Assembly: GCA_036787895.1 (NCBI GenBank)
Contig: DAIQOK010000020.1
Span: 8,470 to 72,469 of the forward strand
DNA: 64,000 bases
Source of the DNA: UBA7662 sp036787895
GTDB lineage: Bacteria > Bacteroidota > Bacteroidia > UBA7662
Direction of reading: 5' to 3'
Numbering within the stretch: the first letter of the stretch is position 1; the number at the start of each line of letters is the position of its first letter. The position numbers and the translations under genes are program-made. The notes beneath the pieces are model-generated. The model was not told the origin of the DNA and did no database searches. It saw nothing but the letters and a program-made list of their open reading frames with translations. Shown one piece after another: positions 23,571 to 31,141 of this stretch.

Positions 23571-25121
23571 ATGCTACGACCTTTCTTGATTTCCCTGTCG
23601 CTCCTTCCCCTTTTTAGCTGGTCGCAAATAACGTATTCGGAGCACATAGCCCCGATAATCTACAATAAGTGTACCCCTTGCCATCGGCCCGGTGAAATTG
23701 GCCCAATGCCTTTTACCAACTACAACGAAGTAGTGGCCTATGGCAATATGATTAGTTTTAGCACACAGGCAGGAATAATGCCCCCCTGGCAGCCCGACAA
23801 GTCGTACAGCACCCTGCTCGACGAACGCGGTCTTACAGCTCAGGAAATCACCGACATTGTGGGCTGGGTAAACAATGGCATGCCGAGGGGTAATATTTCG
23901 TTAGAGCCTCCTCTTCCCAATTTTCCGACTGGTTCACAATTGGGCCAACCCGATTTGGTGCTGAGCATGGCACAAGCTTACGAACATCAGGGCAACAACC
24001 AGGATATGTACCGGGTATTTGTTTTACCCGTTAATCTGCCTGCGGATAAAAGTGTGAAAGCCATCGAATTCCGGCCTGGAAACAAAAAAATTGTTCATCA
24101 TGCCATATTAGGGCTCGATACCAGCGGTCAGGGCCGCATTCGCGACAACAACGCCCCGGGTTATGGCTATACCTCCTTTTCCGGTTTCGGATTTACACCC
24201 GTCGAGGATAACTGGTATGGCTGGGCTCCCGGAACAACGCCTCGCTATTACCCCTCAAACATTGGCAAACGATTATTTCGGAATGCCGATGTTTTGGTGC
24301 AGATGCATTACGCACCTTACCCTAACCCCGAAATTGACTCTAGCAGCGTCAACATCTTTTTCGACAATAATAACCAGGTTACCCGGCATGAGATTATCGC
24401 ACCATTATCGCCCATAAACCTCATGAATGGACCATTTATCATACCTGCCAATACCATTCGTTCGTTTAAAGGCAGATTACATATTCCGGCTGCTGTGTCG
24501 CTGATAAGTGTCTTCCCGCATATGCATTTATTGGGCAGTAGTTGGAAAATTTATGCAGTAAGGCCGGGCAACGACACAGTGAATCTGATTCACATACCGG
24601 AATGGGATTTTAACTGGCAGGGCTTCTATCATTTCCCACGCCTGGTGAAACTCCCGGCTAACTCCTGGATTTATGCCGAAGCTACTTTCGACAACACAAC
24701 GAATAATCCTTACAATCCGAATAACCCACCCATCAATGTAAGCTGGGGCGAACGTACAACCGACGAGATGTTTCTTACCTATTTCTCCTATGTGCCCTAT
24801 CAGGCCGGTGATGAAAATATTGCCATCAGTACGCCGAATGAATTGGCCATTCAGCGCATGAAAACTAAAATTTATCCTGTATATCCGAACCCTTCCTCAG
24901 GCGAAGTAAAACTGGCCTTTATGTTAGCCGAAAGCACCAACCTTAGCATTGACCTATTCGACACCAATGGGAAAAAAGTAAAAAATTTACTCAGCGGATA
25001 CAGCTACCTGCCCGGCCAACATTATATGAATTTTACCACAGATGGTTTAGCCCCCGGAGTATACCTCATTCAATTCAATACCGGCAAGGAACAATTGCAC
25101 CAGCGGCTAATCTTGCATTAG
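23571..25121 (+). CDS. Cytochrome c / copper type II monooxygenase-like protein with T9SS type A domain
   Basis: A 516-residue secreted protein. The signal peptide (to about residue 19) is followed by a cytochrome c-like segment with heme motif CTPCH (Cys34, Cys37, His38) and 'MPPWQPDKSYSTLLDERGLTAQEI..I..WV..G'. The middle resembles PHM/DBM-type ascorbate-dependent monooxygenases. His176-His177 ('IVHHAIL') and His246 ('VQMHYAP') fit one copper site, and His317/His319 ('FPHMHLLG') with Met400 ('TDEMF') fit the other, so all six ligands appear present. From about 430, 'IYPVYPNPSSGEVKLAF...GVYLIQFNTGKEQLHQRLILH' is a T9SS type A sorting domain. The substrate is unknown. Follows the thioredoxin-like gene by nine bases and ends four bases into the converging mtaB. 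Confidence 0.85.
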   Translation: MLRPFLISLSLLPLFSWSQITYSEHIAPIIYNKCTPCHRPGEIGPMPFTNYNEVVAYGNMISFSTQAGIMPPWQPDKSYSTLLDERGLTAQEITDIVGWVNNGMPRGNISLEPPLPNFPTGSQLGQPDLVLSMAQAYEHQGNNQDMYRVFVLPVNLPADKSVKAIEFRPGNKKIVHHAILGLDTSGQGRIRDNNAPGYGYTSFSGFGFTPVEDNWYGWAPGTTPRYYPSNIGKRLFRNADVLVQMHYAPYPNPEIDSSSVNIFFDNNNQVTRHEIIAPLSPINLMNGPFIIPANTIRSFKGRLHIPAAVSLISVFPHMHLLGSSWKIYAVRPGNDTVNLIHIPEWDFNWQGFYHFPRLVKLPANSWIYAEATFDNTTNNPYNPNNPPINVSWGERTTDEMFLTYFSYVPYQAGDENIAISTPNELAIQRMKTKIYPVYPNPSSGEVKLAFMLAESTNLSIDLFDTNGKKVKNLLSGYSYLPGQHYMNFTTDGLAPGVYLIQFNTGKEQLHQRLILH

Positions 25122-26521
25122 TGAAAATCGGCATCTGTTACTCGAACCAAGCCATGTTCGTCGATGCTTTCGAGTTTTACGGCAACCAATTCATTAGTAC
25201 GTAGTGGATCGTAGTTGGCAGCTACTTTGATGTAATTGTCGGTAAATCCAAACATTTCGCTTGCGTGCTGTTCATGTTCAAACAAAACTGTCCGTACTTC
25301 GCCAATATGTTGGTTATAGAAGGCTCTACGCTTTTTATCGCTTAAAATCTGCAACATATGGTTGCGTTCCGAACGTTTGCCATTGGGAACCCGACCGGCC
25401 ATTCGGATGGCTTTAGTATTCTCACGTTCGGAATAGGTAAATACATGAAGGTAACTGATGTCCAGACCATTTATAAAATTATAGGTGTCCAAAAAATCTG
25501 CCTCCGACTCACCGGGGAAACCCACAATAACATCTACCCCAATACAGGCATGAGGCATGTGTTTTTTAATGCTTGCTACACGATCGGCATACAAATCGCT
25601 CAAGTAGCGTCTTTGCATCAGTTTTAGCAGGCGATCGGAGCCGGATTGTAAAGGGATATGAAAATGCGGGACAAACTTTTTGCTTTGGGCTACAAACTGA
25701 ATGATTTCGTTGCTGAGCAAATTGGGCTCAATGCTCGAAATACGAAAACGGTCGATGCCTTCTACCTCATCCAATGCTTCAATCAAATCCAGAAAACTAC
25801 CAAAAACCCGCTTTTTAGGATCGTTGGCTTCCAAACCATAGTCGCCAATGTTTACACCGGTGAGCACGACTTCTTTGATCCCCTGCGCAGCAATTTCACG
25901 CGCATTTGCCACAACGGATTCTATCGGCGTTGAGCGACTGTTTCCGCGAGCCAAAGGAATGGTACAAAAAGTACAGCTATAATTACATCCATCCTGCACC
26001 TTAAGGAATGAACGGGTACGGTCGCCGGCCGAATAGGATGACACAAAACGGTTCACTGCTTCAATATCGCCCGCCACCACTTTAGCAGATGTTTGTTTTT
26101 TGAAATCGCCCAGATGCTCGATTAAGTTAAACTTTTCAGCAGCACCCAATACTATATCAACTCCGGGTATGCTAGCTATTTCTTGCGGTTTCAGTTGTGC
26201 ATAACAGCCAATAATGGCTACATAAGCTTCCGGATTATGCTTAAGTGCCTGCTGTACTACTTTTCGACATTTGCGGTCGGCATGGTCGGTAACTGAGCAG
26301 GTATTGATTACATATACATCTGCACCGTCGTTAAAATCTACTTTTTCGAAACCATTCTGGGTAAAAATCCGACCAATGGCCGAGGTTTCACTGAAGTTTA
26401 ATTTACAGCCCAAGGTATAGAGGGCCACCGAACGTTTGTCGGCTGAAACTAATTTTTTTACCGCCTGACCATTGGGTTTTTCTTGTACGGCAGGAGCGAA
26501 ATCTTCCTGGAAATTGCCCAT
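25118..26521 (-). CDS. mtaB: tRNA (t6A37) methylthiotransferase MtaB
   Basis: A 467-residue radical-SAM methylthiotransferase. The N-terminal UPF0004 domain has 'YTLGCKLNFSETSAI', 'INTCSVTDHADRKCRKVV' and 'AIIGCYAQLKP', whose cysteines hold the auxiliary cluster. 'CNYSCTFC' near residues 178-185 binds the SAM cluster, and a C-terminal TRAM domain is present. The 'TCSVT..AD.K.R' signature separates MtaB from MiaB and RimO. The product is ms2t6A at tRNA position 37. It lies two bases from the upstream exonuclease gene, so the two are probably co-transcribed. Confidence 0.92.
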   Translation of the reverse strand: MGNFQEDFAPAVQEKPNGQAVKKLVSADKRSVALYTLGCKLNFSETSAIGRIFTQNGFEKVDFNDGADVYVINTCSVTDHADRKCRKVVQQALKHNPEAYVAIIGCYAQLKPQEIASIPGVDIVLGAAEKFNLIEHLGDFKKQTSAKVVAGDIEAVNRFVSSYSAGDRTRSFLKVQDGCNYSCTFCTIPLARGNSRSTPIESVVANAREIAAQGIKEVVLTGVNIGDYGLEANDPKKRVFGSFLDLIEALDEVEGIDRFRISSIEPNLLSNEIIQFVAQSKKFVPHFHIPLQSGSDRLLKLMQRRYLSDLYADRVASIKKHMPHACIGVDVIVGFPGESEADFLDTYNFINGLDISYLHVFTYSERENTKAIRMAGRVPNGKRSERNHMLQILSDKKRRAFYNQHIGEVRTVLFEHEQHASEMFGFTDNYIKVAANYDPLRTNELVAVKLESIDEHGLVRVTDADFH

Positions 26522-26522
26522 A

Positions 26523-27296
26523 CTATTTGTTGTTAAACGCCCGTAAGCGGATAGATGTAATCACTTTTTTGGTGTAACGTGGAAAATCGCCATCCATCAT
26601 CCAATTGTAATAACCGGGTTCCTGGGCGAAAACTTCAGCCACAGCGCGGCCTTTGTGTTTGCCAAAATTGAAAACTTCAATGCCTTTGTCGTTGTATACA
26701 ATACGATTCGCAAGGTCGACCCCCTTATTATTGCGTGCAGTATAGCGATGCAAAAAGTCGACATCATTTTTTAGTTCTTCATACCGATCCAGCTGGCTCA
26801 TTAATATTTCATAGGTCGCTGTAGTATCTGCTTCGGCACTATGTGCATTCAACAGCTCTTTGCCACAATAAAACTTGAAGGCGGCTTTTAAATCGCGTGG
26901 TTCGTTTTTGTGGAAGATGGTTTGGATGTCTACGAACTTGCGACCTTCCAAATCAAAGTCAACATCTACACGCAAAAACTCTTCCACCAGCAAGGGCAGG
27001 TCGAAGTGATTGGAATTGTAGCCGGCGAAGTCGCAATTCCGCATAAAATCATTCAATTGGGGCGCAAACTCCCTGAAAGTGGGCATATCGGCCACGTCTG
27101 CATCGTATATCCCATGAATTTTAGAGACTTCTGCCGGAATTTTCATCTCTGGATTGACGCGTTGTGTTAGCATTTGACTACTTCCATCAGGCATGGCTTT
27201 TAATACTGAGATTTCTACGATTCGATCGGTTGCCGTATTTATTCCTGTGGTTTCGAGATCAAAAAATGCCAGCGGACGTTTTAAATTTAATTGCAT
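26523..27296 (-). CDS. DnaQ-like 3'-5' exonuclease (DEDDh)
   Basis: A 257-residue protein. Exo I is 'LAFFDLETTGIN' (Asp and Glu ligands), Exo II is 'FAGYNSNHFDLPLL' and Exo III is 'LNAHSAEADTTATYEI', which supplies the catalytic His and Asp. The C-terminal 'NDKGIEVFNFGKHKGRAVAEVFAQEPGYYNWMMDGDFPRYTK' is a separate small domain often fused to such exonucleases in Bacteroidota. It probably trims single-stranded DNA or RNA 3' ends. On the minus strand, TATCTTTA lies four bases before the ATG and could be a -7 element. Operon with mtaB. Confidence 0.9.
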   Translation of the reverse strand: MQLNLKRPLAFFDLETTGINTATDRIVEISVLKAMPDGSSQMLTQRVNPEMKIPAEVSKIHGIYDADVADMPTFREFAPQLNDFMRNCDFAGYNSNHFDLPLLVEEFLRVDVDFDLEGRKFVDIQTIFHKNEPRDLKAAFKFYCGKELLNAHSAEADTTATYEILMSQLDRYEELKNDVDFLHRYTARNNKGVDLANRIVYNDKGIEVFNFGKHKGRAVAEVFAQEPGYYNWMMDGDFPRYTKKVITSIRLRAFNNK

Positions 27297-27347
27297 GGGC
27301 TAAAGATAAGTTATAGCTGTTTTGCGGCTTCAAAAAACAACAAATTG

Positions 27348-28694
27348 CTATTCAAACAGTGGTTTCAAATCCAAATTATCGAAATTACCCGAGCTCATCA
27401 ATAAAAAACAAGCCGGTGCCATGGCCAGTTCCTTGAGCCTAGCCAATAAATGTTTACTGTCGGTAAAAACCTCTAAATTCTCATTTTTAAAGGCGGCCTT
27501 TACTTCTGCTGCATGCAACGCGGGCAATTTTTTATGTGTCAGGGTTTCCGGATTGAAATAAACAAGGGATACATCGGGACTATCCATGCTTCCGGCATAA
27601 TGCGGAAGAAATTCTTTGGTGAGGCTGCTGAAGGTATGTAGCTCTAAGCAGGCCACCAGCTTTTCATCGGCATGCTGGGTTCTGACTGCCTCGACTGTAG
27701 CCGCCACCTTACTTGGTGCATGTGCAAAATCACGATATACCCGGTAGCCGGTTTTCGCACGCCAGGACTCTAAGCGTCGGGCAGTTCCTTTAAACGATGC
27801 AATGGCCGTATAAAAATCTTCCTTGCTCACCCCTGCTTCTTCGGTAAGAATTCGTGCTGCGGCGATATTGGCGATGTTGTGTTTGCCAAAAACCTGTACC
27901 GGGATAAGGCCCAGTGAAGTTTTTAAAAAGGTATAACCGTCTTCGATAAGGTGGTCAACAGCATGGTAGGGCTTCAGTTTCAGTCGGTCTTTTCTTTTTT
28001 CAGCAATGGCCACCAAATCCGTATCTCCGTCAAAATAGCCTAAAACAGCTCCATCTTCCAGGGTATCCATCAATGCCTCAAATTGGGAAACATAGCCGGC
28101 ATAGGTCGGAAAAACGTTAATGTGATCCCAGGCGATGCCACTGATAACAGCAGCATGGGGGTGATAATGCAGGAATTTTGGTCGTGGATCAAGCGGGGAG
28201 GCCAGGTATTCATCACCCTCGAGTACAATTACTGGCGCATCACTGCTGATACGCACCATTCGATCGAAACCTTCCAATTGTGACCCAACGAGGTAATCAA
28301 AATCCATTTTATGAAACTTGAGCACATGCATAATCATGGCTGTAATGGTCGTCTTTCCATGTGAACCAGCTACAACCAGGCGTTTTTTGTTTTTGGATTG
28401 TTCGTACACAAATTCCGGGAAGGACATGATGCGCAGCCCGATTTCCTGAGCTTTCAGCAATTCCGGATTATCGGCCCGGGCATGCATTCCCAGGATGACG
28501 ACATCCAAGCCGCCATGTATTTTTTCAGGAAACCAGCCCCAAGCTTGGGGGAGTAGGCCTGCCTCTTGCAGTCGGGATTTAGAGGGCTCAAAAATCTGAT
28601 CGTCAGAACCACTCACCTGGTGACCCAACGCTTTTAAATCGAGGGCCAGGTTATGCATTACGGCGCCACCAATGGCGATAAGATGTACGTTCAC
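27348..28694 (-). CDS. mpl: Mur ligase family protein, Mpl-like (murein peptide ligase)
   Basis: A 448-residue Mur ligase. 'VHLIAIGGAVMHNLALDLKALGHQVSGSDD' is the N-terminal Rossmann domain and 'VVAGSHGKTTITAMIMHVL' the ATP loop. 'VLEGDEYLASPLDPRPKFLHYHPHAAVISGIAWDHINVFPTY' and 'FGKHNIANIAAARI' are the central motifs. The lack of the MurC start signature and the AVMHNLAL motif favour Mpl, which re-attaches recycled tripeptide to UDP-MurNAc. No ATG is available. I chose GTG at 28694, which gives the usual V/M-HLIAIGG start and lies downstream of a near -7 match (CAATTTTG); a TTG at 28736 would add 14 residues. Confidence 0.82.
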   Translation of the reverse strand: MNVHLIAIGGAVMHNLALDLKALGHQVSGSDDQIFEPSKSRLQEAGLLPQAWGWFPEKIHGGLDVVILGMHARADNPELLKAQEIGLRIMSFPEFVYEQSKNKKRLVVAGSHGKTTITAMIMHVLKFHKMDFDYLVGSQLEGFDRMVRISSDAPVIVLEGDEYLASPLDPRPKFLHYHPHAAVISGIAWDHINVFPTYAGYVSQFEALMDTLEDGAVLGYFDGDTDLVAIAEKRKDRLKLKPYHAVDHLIEDGYTFLKTSLGLIPVQVFGKHNIANIAAARILTEEAGVSKEDFYTAIASFKGTARRLESWRAKTGYRVYRDFAHAPSKVAATVEAVRTQHADEKLVACLELHTFSSLTKEFLPHYAGSMDSPDVSLVYFNPETLTHKKLPALHAAEVKAAFKNENLEVFTDSKHLLARLKELAMAPACFLLMSSGNFDNLDLKPLFE

Positions 28695-28798
28695 TGCCTG
28701 GATGTTTAGAGTGCAAAATTGCGAAGAAGCAGGCAAATTAAACCATCATTTTCTACCCAACGCTATAATCCTTCGTACCAAATACGCGTTCTTGAAAT

Positions 28799-29317
28799 AT
28801 GTTCCGTTTTTTGCTTCTCCTGGGATTAGCGACTGCTTGTACCAAAAAACCTGAGTCAGCGCCCCCGCCCATTGGTCCGATACTGCCCCAAATCGATACT
28901 GAAAACGATTTGTTTCGGCTTTCACGCTACAATTCTACATTTAACTGGTATCAAAATTCACCTTCAAAACTTCCCTCGGCCAATGCATCAGCCCACAGCC
29001 CATGGATGCGGGTTCGTTTTAACCCAGTGGCAGCAACTGTCCTTTCCGATAACGGCAAATTAGCCAGAAATGGCTTTTTCCCAAGAGGCAGTTTGATTGT
29101 AAAAGAATTGTTTGAAGGTGAAAACGACAGTTTGCGTTATCTCGCAGTCATGTATAAAGATTCACTTCATCCTCAACAGGCTTTTGGTTGGGTGTGGGGA
29201 GAGTTTGAAGCCAATGGTAACGCTCTGATTAGCCTCGAGAGCCGCGGGAGTTTATGTACCTCCTGTCACCAAACCAACAGTCGGGACATGACCCGATTGT
29301 TTGACTTGCATCCCTGA
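28799..29317 (+). CDS. Cytochrome P460-like c-type heme lipoprotein
   Basis: A 172-residue lipoprotein. A short hydrophobic start ends in the lipobox LATAC (Cys14), followed by a Pro-rich stretch. The domain 'NGFFPRGSLIVKELFEGENDSLRYLAVMYKDSLHPQQAFGWVWGEFEANG' and the C-terminal heme motif CTSCH (Cys153, Cys156, His157) resemble the cytochrome P460 family. Characterised P460 enzymes oxidise hydroxylamine or detoxify NO, but the family is wide and this one may be only an electron carrier or sensor. Faces the periplasm or outer surface. The MBL-fold gene follows. Confidence 0.72.
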   Translation: MFRFLLLLGLATACTKKPESAPPPIGPILPQIDTENDLFRLSRYNSTFNWYQNSPSKLPSANASAHSPWMRVRFNPVAATVLSDNGKLARNGFFPRGSLIVKELFEGENDSLRYLAVMYKDSLHPQQAFGWVWGEFEANGNALISLESRGSLCTSCHQTNSRDMTRLFDLHP

Positions 29318-29355
29318 TGGTTGTTATTTCGATAACTTAAATCCTATTTTGTGGC

Positions 29356-30195
29356 ATGAAACTTCACACTATTAATACCGGCATGTTCAAACTCGATGGC
29401 GGCGCCATGTTTGGCGTTGTTCCTAAATCGATGTGGCAAAAACTCAATCCTCCCGACGAGAACAATATGTGCAGCTGGGCCATGCGCTGTTTACTCATTG
29501 AAGATGGGAAACGATTGGTCCTTATCGATAATGGTATGGGAAATAAGCAGGACGAGAAGTTCTTGGGACATTATTTTCTTCATGGCAACGACAGTCTCGA
29601 TAAATCGTTGGCTGCCTTAGGTTACCTAGCCGGCGATATTACTGACGTTGTACTTACCCACCTACATTTTGATCATTGTGGCGGTAGTGTTCAATGGAAA
29701 AACGATAGAAGCGGCTTTGAGTTGAGTTTTCCAAATGCGCAATATTGGATGAGTGAAGCACAATTTAATTGGGCTTACCCCAATCCAAATGCCCGGGAAA
29801 AAGCTTCTTTTTTGAAGGAAAATATCCTCCCCATCTATGAAAGTGGACAGGCCAAGCTGGTTAAACCCGGTGAGCTGGTGGCAGGAATGGAGGTACTTCA
29901 TGTTTATGGACATACCGAAGATATGATGCTCCCACTACTTTCATTTCAAGGTAGAAAAATGCTTTATGCAGCCGATTTAATTCCATCTGCCGCTCATCTA
30001 CCATTACCTTATGTTATGGCTTACGATATGCGGCCATTACAAACCCTCGAAGAAAAAAACCAAATCTTAACTCAGGCTGTAGAGGAGGATTGGATCATCT
30101 TCCTGGAGCACGACCCTAAGCTAGAATGTATCAGTTTGCAACAGACAGAAAAAGGCGTTCGTATGGATCAGGCTTTCACTTTGGCAGATTGGTAA
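29356..30195 (+). CDS. Metallo-beta-lactamase-fold hydrolase
   Basis: A 279-residue cytoplasmic protein (no signal peptide). The dinuclear zinc motif is HLHFDH (His102, His104, Asp106, His107), with later metal ligands in 'VLHVYGHTEDMM', 'LYAADL' and 'IIFLEHDP'. The general pattern ('MFKLDGGAMFGVVPKSMWQK', 'VLIDNGMGNK') is that of the lactonase/quinolone-hydrolase-like branch of the superfamily, where 'DGG.mfG' starts are common. The substrate is unknown. Stops one base from the converging T9SS gene. Confidence 0.87.
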   Translation: MKLHTINTGMFKLDGGAMFGVVPKSMWQKLNPPDENNMCSWAMRCLLIEDGKRLVLIDNGMGNKQDEKFLGHYFLHGNDSLDKSLAALGYLAGDITDVVLTHLHFDHCGGSVQWKNDRSGFELSFPNAQYWMSEAQFNWAYPNPNAREKASFLKENILPIYESGQAKLVKPGELVAGMEVLHVYGHTEDMMLPLLSFQGRKMLYAADLIPSAAHLPLPYVMAYDMRPLQTLEEKNQILTQAVEEDWIIFLEHDPKLECISLQQTEKGVRMDQAFTLADW

Positions 30196-30196
30196 A

Positions 30197-31057
30197 TCAG
30201 TTGATAATCAATTTGCGAACTGCCGACTTTTTACCGTGTAGAACATAGATGTAATACACCCCTTTTCCGGCATTTCTTAAATCTATTTCGGTCAGGTATA
30301 ACCCGCTTACTCCCGGCGTGGTTTCCGAAAAAATGGCCTGCCCAGTAGCATTCAACACCCTAACTTTTAGCGTTGCTTTATCTTTCACCCGAAAACTTAA
30401 TTGTACCAAACCATCCCCGGGATTAGGGAATACCTTTAATTCTTCCAAGCGTAGCGGCGGATTGCTGGCCGTTAATTTTTGTCTCAATTCATCTTCCATA
30501 ACTTTTTTATCTGCCTCTTCAAATGTCTGAAGTTGAATGTACTTCTTCATTTTTTCGGCTCGTTCTCTCACTCCTTTGGCACGCGGATATAACAATCGAC
30601 TTTGGCCTTCATCCGAAAACTGATTTCGAAAAAAATAAGTAAAAGCGCTATCTGGAAAGCCGAATATTGAGCCTTTCAGAACCTGATTGGCGCTATCTAT
30701 TTTAAACCTGAAAAACATGCTGTCACAATCAAATACATCTGTATGGAAATCATAACTATAGCTCTTTTTTAATAAACTATCGGCCAATCGTAATTGACGA
30801 TCAAAATATAACTTTCCGCCAGGTTCATCGAAGCGATAAATGCGAACATGAGGATGATTTTTGACATTTAAATCTGCCGGAGGCAAACTCTTTAAAAAGT
30901 CGTGCATGGCAGCTTTTGATTCAAAGCTGGTATCAATTATCTCAGTAACGCCATTGATTTCTCGGTGTAGGTAGAGTTCAATAGGTGTTGATTTCTGCTG
31001 AGCGAAAGCTGCCCATTGAAAAACGACAAGGAAAATGAATAAATTTATTTTTAGCAT
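30197..31057 (-). CDS. Small T9SS type A sorting-domain protein, member of a predicted two-component regulon
   Basis: A 286-residue exported protein. The signal peptide (INLFIFLVVFQWAAFAQ) is followed by a unique region (about 20-205) with a Lys/Glu-rich helical part ('RERAEKMKKYIQLQTFEEADKKVMEDELRQKL') that I do not recognise. From about residue 205, 'LEELKVFPNPGDGLVQLSFRV...GVYYIYVLHGKKSAVRKLIIN' is a T9SS type A domain. Upstream lies a -7 element TAGGTTTG and, 22 bp further, four GTTAA repeats (TTAAC in the gene's direction) with 11-10-11 spacing. The same arrangement precedes the GLPGLI/receptor operon at 57.7 kb, so an OmpR-type regulator probably controls both. Confidence 0.85.
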   Translation of the reverse strand: MLKINLFIFLVVFQWAAFAQQKSTPIELYLHREINGVTEIIDTSFESKAAMHDFLKSLPPADLNVKNHPHVRIYRFDEPGGKLYFDRQLRLADSLLKKSYSYDFHTDVFDCDSMFFRFKIDSANQVLKGSIFGFPDSAFTYFFRNQFSDEGQSRLLYPRAKGVRERAEKMKKYIQLQTFEEADKKVMEDELRQKLTASNPPLRLEELKVFPNPGDGLVQLSFRVKDKATLKVRVLNATGQAIFSETTPGVSGLYLTEIDLRNAGKGVYYIYVLHGKKSAVRKLIIN

Positions 31058-31073
31058 AACGATAGGTTTTCAA

Positions 31074-31081
31074 CAAACCTA
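31074..31081 (-). promoter_or_regulatory. -7 element TAGGTTTG of the small T9SS gene
   Basis: Exact TAnnTTTG match on the minus strand, 16 bases before the ATG. No TTG occurs at -33. Instead the repeat operator ends 22 bp upstream, as expected for an activator-dependent promoter. Confidence 0.65.
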
Positions 31082-31103
31082 ACGACAGCTAGCGAGCAGT
31101 ACT

Positions 31104-31140
31104 GTTAACAACTGGTTAAGAGGCGTTAATGCGAGGTTAA
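31104..31140 (-). promoter_or_regulatory. Four-repeat operator (GTTAA x4, 11-10-11 spacing), site A
   Basis: Perfect GTTAA copies start at 31104, 31115, 31125 and 31136, one per helical turn. This is the pattern bound by two dimers of an OmpR/PhoB-type regulator. The last copy abuts the stop codon of the upstream hybrid kinase gene. The distance to the -7 element is 22 bp, the same as at site C (57795-57831). Confidence 0.7.
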
Positions 31141-31141
31141 A

